A stretch of DNA of 5,216 nt from contig DASRGL010000541.1 of the NCBI GenBank assembly GCA_035651115.1, forward strand, positions 1 through 5,216. Reading direction: 5' to 3'. Position numbers and translations under genes: made by a program. The DNA is from DASRGL01 sp035651115 (lineage in GTDB: Bacteria; Armatimonadota; Chthonomonadetes; Chthonomonadales; Chthonomonadaceae). Shown in pieces: positions 1 to 4,898 of this stretch. The notes under the pieces were generated by a model, which saw nothing but the letters and a program-made list of their open reading frames with translations, was not told where the DNA came from and did not search any database. Within the stretch, counting starts at the first letter, position 1; each line of letters starts with the position of its first letter.

Positions 1-1
1 C

Positions 2-199
2 GCCATCCTATCGCGCGCGCACTATCTGGCCCATCAGCCCTACGCCGACAAAGCCCACTGGGAGACCGCCCTGCGGACGATGGAGCAGGTCACCGCCGCA
101 GCCGACATCGTCATTCCCGGCCACGACAACTACTTCTGCACGCACCTGCTGCCGCAGCGCCGCGCAGAAACGGCTAAAGAACACTCCGGCAGGAACTGA
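2..199 (+). CDS. MBL-fold metallo-hydrolase, C-terminal end (5' part outside window)
   Basis: Frame 2 is open from the left edge to a TGA at 197-199, giving the last 65 residues of a protein whose start lies outside the window. The diagnostic part is ADIVIPGHDNYF at fragment residues 35-46: a hydrophobic strand ending in PGHD is typical of the C-terminal region of metallo-beta-lactamase-fold hydrolases, where the histidine is a zinc ligand. The preceding stretch with HYLAHQPYADKAHWETAL, then a helix around RTMEQVTAAAD, also fits that fold. The substrate cannot be told from this fragment. The gene is convergent with the SUF/toxin operon and ends about 25 nt before the shared hairpin terminator. 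The opposite-strand open frame covering the same bases (8-223) has no family features and looks like a shadow. The family call is fairly good; the exact subfamily is unknown. Confidence 0.62.
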   Translation, partial: AILSRAHYLAHQPYADKAHWETALRTMEQVTAAADIVIPGHDNYFCTHLLPQRRAETAKEHSGRN

Positions 200-223
200 C
201 CGCCGCGCGCCCTTCCCGAACAC

Positions 224-255
224 AAAAAAGCCTCCCGTTCGTGATGGGAGGCTTT
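224..255 (-). terminator. Rho-independent terminator of the SUF/toxin operon
   Basis: Bases 227-236 (AAAGCCTCCC) and 246-255 (GGGAGGCTTT) form a perfect 10-bp stem with a 9-nt loop. Read on the minus strand, the stem is followed by a run of six T (complement of A at 224-229), the normal form of an intrinsic terminator. It sits 24 nt after the stop codon of the PIN toxin gene at 280. On the plus strand only three T follow the G+C stem, so it would be a weaker terminator for the convergent hydrolase gene, though it may serve both. No other terminator-like hairpin is seen after the genes upstream of it. Confidence 0.82.
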
Positions 256-279
256 GAACGTTAGGAAGATAGATCTTGC

Positions 280-672
280 TTACCAGACAGTCTGCACAAT
301 TCCGCTATTGACGATGAAAGAGTCTCGTGTAAGACAGGGGCAGTTCCGTTGCAGCGCGACCCCAGCGATCATACGGTCGTGCATCTCAGGAATGGCGGAC
401 AGAGCCTCAAAGCGCATTACATCCTCCGCCGTAAAACTCACGAACGAAAACTGTGCGCCCGATTTTATTCGCGCGAACTCCTGAGCGAAATCCAAAGAAC
501 GCTTTAACTTCTCATTCAAATAGTAGAGTTCGGCAAGCACTATGCTCGGCAAGTAGATGCGGGCTTGTCCCTGTTCTCCGGCACGGAAGGCGTTCAGCGC
601 GTCCGCTCCTAGCTGCGGCATGGCAGTCAAGTACCAGAAGAAGGCATGTGTGTCAGCGACATATTCAGTCAA
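280..672 (-). CDS. vapC: VapC-type PIN-domain ribonuclease toxin
   Basis: A 130-residue protein, normal length for a single PIN domain. The N-terminus reads YVADTHAFFWYL, and the four acidic positions of the PIN metal site are visible: D7, E48 (in LPSIVLAELYYL), D99 (in MHDRMIAG) and D117 (in LTRDSFI). VapC-family toxins use this site with Mg2+ or Mn2+ to cut RNA, often tRNA or rRNA; the target here is unknown. The start is a TTG at 672-670, supported by AGAGGA (complement of 681-686) 8 nt upstream and by the position of D7 close to the N-terminus, as is usual in the family. It overlaps the end of the antitoxin gene by 8 nt, the usual antitoxin-first arrangement allowing translational coupling. 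All catalytic positions are intact, so it looks functional rather than decayed. It is the last gene before the terminator. Confidence 0.9.
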   Translation of the reverse strand: MTEYVADTHAFFWYLTAMPQLGADALNAFRAGEQGQARIYLPSIVLAELYYLNEKLKRSLDFAQEFARIKSGAQFSFVSFTAEDVMRFEALSAIPEMHDRMIAGVALQRNCPCLTRDSFIVNSGIVQTVW

Positions 673-907
673 CGCCGCTTTCCTCTGCCTCTAGCTGCCA
701 CTCGCCACGAATTTCGTTCAGGACGGCGTCTAAATCGAGATTGGCAGGAAACCTATCCTGCCATGCGCCATAAAGCGCTTGAGGACATCTGGCAGGCGGC
801 TCCTCCGGCAGGAACGTTACCAACACGCGGGTATCCCCCACCCCGGCGGGGACTTCTGTCAGTTCGATCTTGCCCTGCATATAAATGCCTTCTACCGTTG
901 TCAGCAT
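665..907 (-). CDS. Antitoxin partner of the PIN toxin (DUF104/AF2212-like)
   Basis: A protein of about 80 residues starting with MLTTVEGIYMQGKIELTE. The N-terminal beta-rich part, (T)VEGIY.xGKIEL...P.....TRVLVTFL, resembles the DUF104/AF2212-like antitoxins commonly coupled to PIN toxins. The C-terminal part, with FPANLDLDAVLNEIRGEW near residues 53-70, looks like a toxin-wrapping helix. The ATG at 907-905 is preferred over an in-frame TTG at 925 because an AAGGGA ribosome site (complement of 915-920) lies 7 nt before the ATG and would fall inside the longer form. The stop overlaps the toxin start by 8 nt. The gene begins 35 nt after the A-type carrier stop with no convincing promoter between them, so it may be carried on the SUF transcript. 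Its function is inferred mainly from the partner gene and layout; the family assignment is by recall of the consensus. Confidence 0.68.
   Translation of the reverse strand: MLTTVEGIYMQGKIELTEVPAGVGDTRVLVTFLPEEPPARCPQALYGAWQDRFPANLDLDAVLNEIRGEWQLEAEESGVD
681..686 (-). promoter_or_regulatory. Ribosome binding site supporting TTG start of toxin
   Basis: The minus strand reads AGAGGA 8 nt before the TTG at 672-670. It lies within the last codons of the antitoxin gene. It is the main support for accepting a TTG start; no in-frame ATG lies near the conserved N-terminal strand. Confidence 0.6.
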
Positions 908-914
908 CGTTTCA

Positions 915-920
915 TCCCTT
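915..920 (-). promoter_or_regulatory. Ribosome binding site fixing the antitoxin start
   Basis: The minus strand reads AAGGGA with a 7-nt spacer to the ATG at 907-905. This decides for the shorter 80-residue antitoxin rather than the TTG-started 86-residue form. Confidence 0.6.
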
Positions 921-942
921 GACAATAACTATCGCGATCAGG

Positions 943-1305
943 CTATTTCGGCGTGAAGGAGGTTCCACAGCCGCAACTGCGCGCGGCGTGGGGATTCGTC
1001 CATTTCCAGCCGCCTTCCAGCAGGTTGGCCGTCGTATAGTCCAGCATCGCCCCTTCGATAAAGCGGGCGCTCTTCTTGTCCACCATGACCCGCACGCCGT
1101 CTATATCAAAGACGAGATCGCGCTCTGTGGCGGCCTCTTCCAGATTCATCACGTAGGACAGGCCGGAGCAGCCGCCGCCCTTGACGCCCACGCGCAGGCC
1201 CAGGTTCGGATTGCCCTGCTTCTGAATGAGAAACTTGACGCGCGCTATCGCGGCTGGCGTGATATTCAGTATCGGTGCGGCGACTTCGGTAATCACATCG
1301 CTCAT
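943..1305 (-). CDS. sufA: A-type iron-sulfur cluster carrier (IscA/SufA/ErpA family)
   Basis: A 120-residue HesB/IscA-family protein that carries Fe-S clusters from the SUF scaffold to target apoproteins in the cytoplasm. The three conserved cysteines are present: C46 in GGGCSGLSY, and C111 and C113 in the C-terminal SCGCGTSF motif. The spacing between C46 and C111 is 64 residues, as expected for the family. The first 12-13 residues precede the usual domain start at ILNITPAAIARVKFLI. The ATG at 1305 has AGAGGA (complement of 1314-1319) 8 nt upstream. It follows the SufT-like gene after 31 nt and is the last recognisable SUF gene in the operon, whereas in the E. coli operon sufA comes first. 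Whether it is best named SufA, ErpA or IscA cannot be settled from sequence alone; sufA is chosen for context. Confidence 0.93.
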   Translation of the reverse strand: MSDVITEVAAPILNITPAAIARVKFLIQKQGNPNLGLRVGVKGGGCSGLSYVMNLEEAATERDLVFDIDGVRVMVDKKSARFIEGAMLDYTTANLLEGGWKWTNPHAARSCGCGTSFTPK

Positions 1306-1336
1306 GCTTGCTTTCCTCTGATCCTGTTCGATGGCA

Positions 1337-1663
1337 TTAAAAGAGTCCGAGTTCGAGTTTGGCTTCGTCCGACATCATCTCCATACTCCAGGGCGGATCC
1401 CAGACGACTTCCACGTTCGCATCGGTCACGCCCGGCACGGCCCGCACCTTCGCGTCCACCTCGACCGGGAGCGACTGCGCGGCGGGACAGCCCGGCGAGG
1501 TCAGCGTCATCCGCACGGTGACGAATCCATCCGGCTCTACCTCGACATCGTAGACCAGCCCCAGCTCGTAGATGTTGACCGGTATCTCCGGGTCGTAGAC
1601 CGTGCGTATCGCTTCGATGACCTGCGCCTCGATGATAGATGCCTCAATCGGTGACACTTCCAT
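1337..1663 (-). CDS. sufT: SufT-like MIP18/DUF59 Fe-S maturation factor
   Basis: A 108-residue single-domain MIP18 (DUF59) protein. Family hallmarks are VYDPEIPVNIYELGLVYDV (residues 22-40), TLTSPGCPAAQSLP (53-66) with the conserved cysteine C59, and the C-terminal VVWDPPWSMEMMSDEAK (87-102). SufT proteins act as accessory factors in Fe-S protein maturation in SUF-type bacteria; the eukaryotic relative MIP18/CIAO2 targets clusters to apoproteins. The ATG at 1663 lies 3 nt after the sufU stop and has a GGAG ribosome site 6 nt or so upstream, inside the end of sufU, so the two are probably translationally coupled. Some DUF59 proteins serve other pathways, such as PaaD in phenylacetate degradation, but the position behind sufU makes the Fe-S role much more likely. 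Confidence 0.92.
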   Translation of the reverse strand: MEVSPIEASIIEAQVIEAIRTVYDPEIPVNIYELGLVYDVEVEPDGFVTVRMTLTSPGCPAAQSLPVEVDAKVRAVPGVTDANVEVVWDPPWSMEMMSDEAKLELGLF

Positions 1664-1666
1664 AGC

Positions 1667-2113
1667 TTACTCCGTCGTGACCGGCTCGTCCTGGTTTTCC
1701 AGAGCGGCGTGAAGGGTATGCCAGGCCAGGCTGGCGCACTTGACGCGCGCCGGGAACTCGCGCACGCCGGAGAAGACGGCCAGCTTGCCCAACTCGTCCG
1801 GGTCGGCCTCCGATTCGCCGGTGACGAGATCGTGGAACTCTGTGAACAGGCGCGCGGCCTCTTCCGTCGTCTTGCCCTTCAGCGCGGAGGTCATCAGCGA
1901 GGCGGAGGCTTTCGAGATCGCGCAGCCGGAGCCTTCAAAACGAATATCCTCAATCACGCCCTCTTTCAGCTTCAGGTAGACCGTCACCTGGTCGCCGCAG
2001 AGCGGATTGTAGCCCTCGGCCTTGCGGGTCGCCTCTTCCAGCTTGCCGAAATTGCGCGGGCGTTTATTATGATCCAGAATGACCTCTTGATACAGGTCGC
2101 GCAGATCGGACAT
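1667..2113 (-). CDS. sufU: SufU, zinc-dependent sulfurtransferase
   Basis: A 148-residue SufU protein, which takes the persulfide sulfur from SufS and hands it on for cluster assembly on SufBCD. The zinc-site residues are C39 and D41 (NPLCGD), C64 (GSGCAIS) and C126 (RVKCASLAWHTL). The N-terminus LRDLYQEVILDHNKRPRNFG is typical. The roughly 60-residue spacing between C64 and C126, including the EFHDLVTGE region, contains the insertion that separates SufU from scaffold-type IscU, and the lysine of VKC replaces the histidine found before the last cysteine in IscU. The start overlaps the sufS stop by one base (TGATG), and GGGAGG (complement of 2124-2129) stands 10 nt upstream. Full length and intact. 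Confidence 0.96.
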   Translation of the reverse strand: MSDLRDLYQEVILDHNKRPRNFGKLEEATRKAEGYNPLCGDQVTVYLKLKEGVIEDIRFEGSGCAISKASASLMTSALKGKTTEEAARLFTEFHDLVTGESEADPDELGKLAVFSGVREFPARVKCASLAWHTLHAALENQDEPVTTE

Positions 2114-3375
2114 CAGCCCAGAACCTCCCTGACTCTATGCAGCGCGCGCACCAGCGCGTCTATCTCTGCCTTCGTATTGTAGCACGCCAGCGACGCCCGC
2201 GCCGTCGCGGGAATGCCGAACCGCTGCATCACCGGCTGCGCGCAGTGGTGGCCGGTTCGCACCGCGATGCCCTCCCGATCCAGCACCGTGCCGATGTCGT
2301 GCGGGTGTATATCTTCCAATACGAACGAGAGGACGCTGGCTTTCTCACGCGCCGTGCCGATAAGTTTCAGGCCCGGAATCTGCGTCAGCGCCTCCGTGCC
2401 GTATTCCAGCACATCCTGCTCATGCGCGGCTAGACCCTCCATGCCCAGCGACTGCAGATAGTCTACCGCCGCGCCCAGGCCGATGCCGCCCGCGATGTGC
2501 GGCGTCCCCGCCTCGAACTTGTAGGGCAGATCGTTATAGAGCGTCTTCTCGAAGGTGACGTATCGGATCATATCGCCGCCGCCCTGATAGGGGGGCATGG
2601 CCTCCAGCAGCGCCGCCTTGCCGTAGAGGACGCCGATACCCGTCGGGCCGTAGACCTTGTGGCCGGAGAAGACGAAGAAATCGCAATCGAGCGCCTGCAC
2701 ATCAATCGGCGTGTGATAGGCCGACTGCGCGCCGTCTATCAGCACCGGCACGTTCCAGGCGCGCGCCTTCGCGATGATCTCCTGGACCGGGTTGATCGTG
2801 CCGAGCGCGTTGGACATGTGGACGACGGAGACGAATTTCGTGCGTGGGCCGAGCAGTTTTTCGTACTCGTCCAGGAGCAGTTCGCCGTTGTCGTTCATCG
2901 GGATGACGCGCAGCCGCGCGCCCTTCTCCTCGCAGACCATCTGCCAGGGAACGATGTTGGCATGATGCTCCATCGCGGAGACGATGATCTCGTCGCCTTC
3001 CCGGAAGTTCTTGCGCCCGTAGGTTTGCGCGACCAGATTGATGCCTTCCGTCGCGTTGCGCGTAAAGATGATCTCGTGCGCGTCGGCGGCGTTCAGGAAC
3101 CGCTTGACCTTGACGCGCGCCTCCTCGTAGCGCCGGGTCGCGCGCTGGCTCAACTCATGCACGCCGCGATGGATGTTCGCGTTGTCGTGCGTATAGTAGT
3201 TGGTCAGAGCGTCGAGGACGGCCTGCGGCTTCTGCGTGGTCGCCGCATTATCGAGATAGACGAGCGGCTTGCCATGCACCGTCTGGTGCAGCGCCGGGAA
3301 GTCTTCCCGAACTTTCTCCACATCAAAAGGAGCGGAGGACAGGTTCCGATGGTCTTTCTCCGCACTCGTTATCAT
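2113..3375 (-). CDS. sufS: SufS cysteine desulfurase
   Basis: A 420-residue PLP-dependent class V aminotransferase-fold enzyme that converts L-cysteine to L-alanine and leaves a persulfide on its active-site cysteine. Visible landmarks in order are VYLDNAATTQKP (39-50), ANIHRGVHELS (66-76), SAMEHHANIVPW (133-144), IDGAQSAYH (213-221) with the PLP-contacting D214, SGHKVYGPTG (237-246) with Schiff-base lysine K240, and RTGHHCAQP (373-381) with catalytic C378. The last motif and the PTGIGVLYG region place it in the SufS (group II) class rather than IscS/NifS. The ATG at 3375 overlaps the sufD stop by four bases (ATGA) and has a strong GAGGAGG (complement of 3383-3389) 7 nt upstream. The adjacent sufU supplies its usual sulfur acceptor. 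Length is normal and all key residues are present. Confidence 0.97.
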   Translation of the reverse strand: MITSAEKDHRNLSSAPFDVEKVREDFPALHQTVHGKPLVYLDNAATTQKPQAVLDALTNYYTHDNANIHRGVHELSQRATRRYEEARVKVKRFLNAADAHEIIFTRNATEGINLVAQTYGRKNFREGDEIIVSAMEHHANIVPWQMVCEEKGARLRVIPMNDNGELLLDEYEKLLGPRTKFVSVVHMSNALGTINPVQEIIAKARAWNVPVLIDGAQSAYHTPIDVQALDCDFFVFSGHKVYGPTGIGVLYGKAALLEAMPPYQGGGDMIRYVTFEKTLYNDLPYKFEAGTPHIAGGIGLGAAVDYLQSLGMEGLAAHEQDVLEYGTEALTQIPGLKLIGTAREKASVLSFVLEDIHPHDIGTVLDREGIAVRTGHHCAQPVMQRFGIPATARASLACYNTKAEIDALVRALHRVREVLG

Positions 3376-4721
3376 GTCAATGCCTCCTCAGCCTGTCGGC
3401 CCTGCGGCAGATTGGCGAACAGCGCCCGGCCCAACTGCTCCTTGACCGGCTCGACCTTGATTCGATGGATGATGTCGCTGGCGAACGCATAGGTCAGGAT
3501 GCTGCGGGCGGCTTCCAGGCCGATGCCGCGCGAACGCAGGTAGAAGATCGCGTCCGCGTCCAGCTGCCCGACCGTCGCGCCGTGCGTGCATTTGACATCA
3601 TCCGCGAAAATCTCCAACTGCGGCTTCGTGTTGATCTGCGCGTCTTCCGAGAGCAGCAGGGTCTGGTTGGTCTGCTTGGCGTCGGTCTTCTGCGCGTCCT
3701 GCCGCACGAAGATTTTGCCGTTGAAGACGCCGTGCGCCCGGTCGTCCAGGATGCCCTTATAGAGTTCGTGGCTGGCGCAGTGCGGCATGGCATGGTCAAT
3801 CGCCGTATGGTTGTCTACCAGCCGCCTGTCGTTCGCCAGATAGAGGCCGTTCAGCGTGCATTCGCCGCCCTCGCCGCCCAGCACGGCGTTCGCCTCGTTG
3901 CGGACGAGCGCGCCGCCGAGCGCGATGGAGTGCGAGGAGACGTTGCTGCTGCGGCCTAGCTGCACCTGCATGGTCGCGATATGGAACGCCTGTTCGCTCC
4001 GCTCTCTCTGCACCTTATAGTGATCCAGAACGGCGTTCTCGCCCGCGACGATCTCCGTGACCGCGTTGGTGAAGGTGACGCCCTCGCCCACGCCCGCATA
4101 GCTCTCGATGACGGTCGCCTGGCTGTTCTCCCCGGCCACGATCAGCGTGCGCGGATGCGAGACGGTCGGGCCGTCCAGCGCCGTCGAAACGAACAGCAGG
4201 TGAATCGGCTGCTCCATCACCGCATTGCGCGGAATGGAGACGAACGCTCCGTCCGCCAGAAACGCCGTATTCAGCGCCGTGAACGCCTGATTCTCGAAAT
4301 TGGCATAGCGCGCCAGATGCGTCTCCAGCGCCGCGCCGTCTTCCCGCAGCGCCGAGGCCAGGCTGCCGACCTTCATGCCTTGCGGCAGCGCGCCCACTTC
4401 CGAGAGTTCCGGCGCGTAATGCCCGTTCACGAACACCAACCGGCTGCCCGTCAACCCCTCGAAGGTGAACTCCGCCAGACTTTCTAGCGTCACACCCTGC
4501 CGCGCCGTTCCCGCCAGTCGGAAAGGCGTCTCGGCAATCGGCGTGACGACGGTAAAGCGCCACTCCTCCATGCGCCGATGCGGAAAGCCCAGTTCCGCAA
4601 AGCGCGAGAACGCGGCCCTGCGCAGCGGCGGCAGCCAGGCCGGAACGCGGCCCGCCGTCTCCGCCTCCAATCGGTCAAAATCCTGGCGGTAGGTATCCTG
4701 TTTTACTACGGCTTGTGTCAT
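3372..4721 (-). CDS. sufD: SufD, Fe-S assembly scaffold subunit
   Basis: A 449-residue SufB/SufD-family protein. SufD pairs with SufB and two SufC ATPases in the SufBC2D complex where clusters are assembled; it is linked to iron entry. The N-terminal helical part contains GFPHRRMEEWRFT (45-57), the typical SufD entry motif. The beta-helix core follows, ending in the conserved C-terminal block GKIFVRQDAQKTDAKQ (335-350), LLLSEDAQINTKPQLEIF (355-372) and DDVKCTHGATVGQLD (374-388). H380 in CTHG matches the functionally important histidine of E. coli SufD. The ATG at 4721 is the only choice, since a stop lies in frame about 25 nt upstream. The nearest good ribosome site, GAGGA (complement of 4735-4739), is 13 nt away, longer than ideal. 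A SufB identity is unlikely: SufB proteins are about 470 residues and carry different N-terminal motifs. The gap to sufC is repeat-filled. Confidence 0.94.
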   Translation of the reverse strand: MTQAVVKQDTYRQDFDRLEAETAGRVPAWLPPLRRAAFSRFAELGFPHRRMEEWRFTVVTPIAETPFRLAGTARQGVTLESLAEFTFEGLTGSRLVFVNGHYAPELSEVGALPQGMKVGSLASALREDGAALETHLARYANFENQAFTALNTAFLADGAFVSIPRNAVMEQPIHLLFVSTALDGPTVSHPRTLIVAGENSQATVIESYAGVGEGVTFTNAVTEIVAGENAVLDHYKVQRERSEQAFHIATMQVQLGRSSNVSSHSIALGGALVRNEANAVLGGEGGECTLNGLYLANDRRLVDNHTAIDHAMPHCASHELYKGILDDRAHGVFNGKIFVRQDAQKTDAKQTNQTLLLSEDAQINTKPQLEIFADDVKCTHGATVGQLDADAIFYLRSRGIGLEAARSILTYAFASDIIHRIKVEPVKEQLGRALFANLPQGRQAEEALT

Positions 4722-4753
4722 TCTCTGTGATGATTCCTCTTCATCTCAACCCG

Positions 4754-4767
4754 GCGAATGAATTCGC
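4754..4767. repeat. Inverted repeat GCGAAT-GA-ATTCGC
   Basis: A perfect 6-bp palindrome with a 2-nt centre, extendable to the flanking CC/GG (4751-4752 with 4768-4769) around one bulged G. It forms the left part of the repeat cluster. Confidence 0.6.
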
Positions 4768-4783
4768 GGCTGGAAAAGCACCA

Positions 4784-4801
4784 AGTCGGCCTGCGCCGAC
4801 T
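4784..4801. repeat. Hairpin AGTCGGC-CTGC-GCCGACT
   Basis: A perfect 7-bp stem with a 4-nt loop, lying 16 nt after the GAATTCGC palindrome. The pair of motifs in this order is the part of the cluster most like a known dispersed repeat. Confidence 0.65.
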
Positions 4802-4819
4802 CTCTCCTCAGACTCTCCC

Positions 4820-4840
4820 CTCTCCCGCAGTGTGGGAGAG
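4820..4840. repeat. Hairpin CTCTCCC / GGGAGAG in pyrimidine-purine tract
   Basis: CTCTCCC at 4820-4826 pairs with GGGAGAG at 4834-4840; the stem extends to 9 bp through a G-U and a C-G pair, leaving a 3-nt loop. The flanks add further complementarity (CCTCA at 4806-4810 with TGAGG at 4851-4855), making a larger imperfect structure. The left arm is almost pure pyrimidine and the right arm purine. Confidence 0.65.
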
Positions 4841-4865
4841 AGGTCGGGGGTGAGGGCGCTTTTGC

Positions 4866-4887
4866 AGCAGCGGTTTCAACCGCCGCT
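4866..4887. repeat. Inverted repeat around GCGGTTTCAACCGC
   Basis: GCGGTT at 4870-4875 pairs with AACCGC at 4878-4883. AGC at 4866-4868 and GCT at 4885-4887 continue the stem past one mismatch. It lies 11 nt past the sufC stop in the direction of transcription, but no T-run follows on the minus strand. Confidence 0.55.
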
Positions 4888-4898
4888 AAGAGTACGAG

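Larger units (their letters stand above)
4751..4887. repeat. Cluster of four inverted repeats in the sufC-sufD gap
   Basis: The 177-nt gap at 4722-4898 holds no gene. Most of it is made of four separate inverted repeats packed within about 140 nt: 4754-4767, 4784-4801, 4820-4840 and 4866-4887. The motifs (a GAATTCGCGGC box, an AAGTCGGCCTGCGCCGACT palindrome, a CTCTCCC..GGGAGAG hairpin and a GCGGTTTCAACCGC palindrome) resemble short palindromic repeats that I recall as widely dispersed in some bacterial genomes, including Chloroflexota and cyanobacteria. That recall cannot be verified from one window, where only a single copy is present. No promoter was found in the gap. None of the hairpins has a following T-run on the minus strand, so they do not look like intrinsic terminators of the suf transcript. 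Confidence 0.65.

Noticed and set aside
905..945. A dedicated promoter for the toxin-antitoxin pair
   Set aside because: Candidate hexamers such as TTGTCA or TAGTTA on the minus strand lack a partner at suitable spacing; not enough to annotate.
646..1521. Plus-strand open frame (291 residues) opposite the antitoxin, A-type carrier and sufT
   Set aside because: It crosses three real genes and two intergenic gaps on the other strand, with a low-complexity Arg/Pro/Ser-rich end and no family features.
2497..3492. Long plus-strand open frame (331 residues) opposite sufS
   Set aside because: It lies antisense to a fully conserved SufS sequence, is rich in Arg/Val/Asp as expected from reversed GC-rich codons, and has no recognisable motif. 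It is a composition artefact.
3465..4487. Plus-strand open frames opposite sufD (3465-3959 and 3981-4487) and the extra minus-strand frame at 4015-4563
   Set aside because: All overlap the conserved SufD reading frame and show only the Arg/Gly/Ala-rich composition of shifted GC-rich codons.
4820..4887. Hairpins after sufC as an intrinsic terminator
   Set aside because: On the minus strand neither the CTCTCCC hairpin nor the GCGGTT hairpin is followed by a T-run, so read-through into sufD is expected.
4751..4887. CRISPR array or attachment site in the repeat-rich gap
   Set aside because: The four inverted repeats differ from each other and are not direct repeats with spacers; no integrase or cas gene and no tRNA is nearby.
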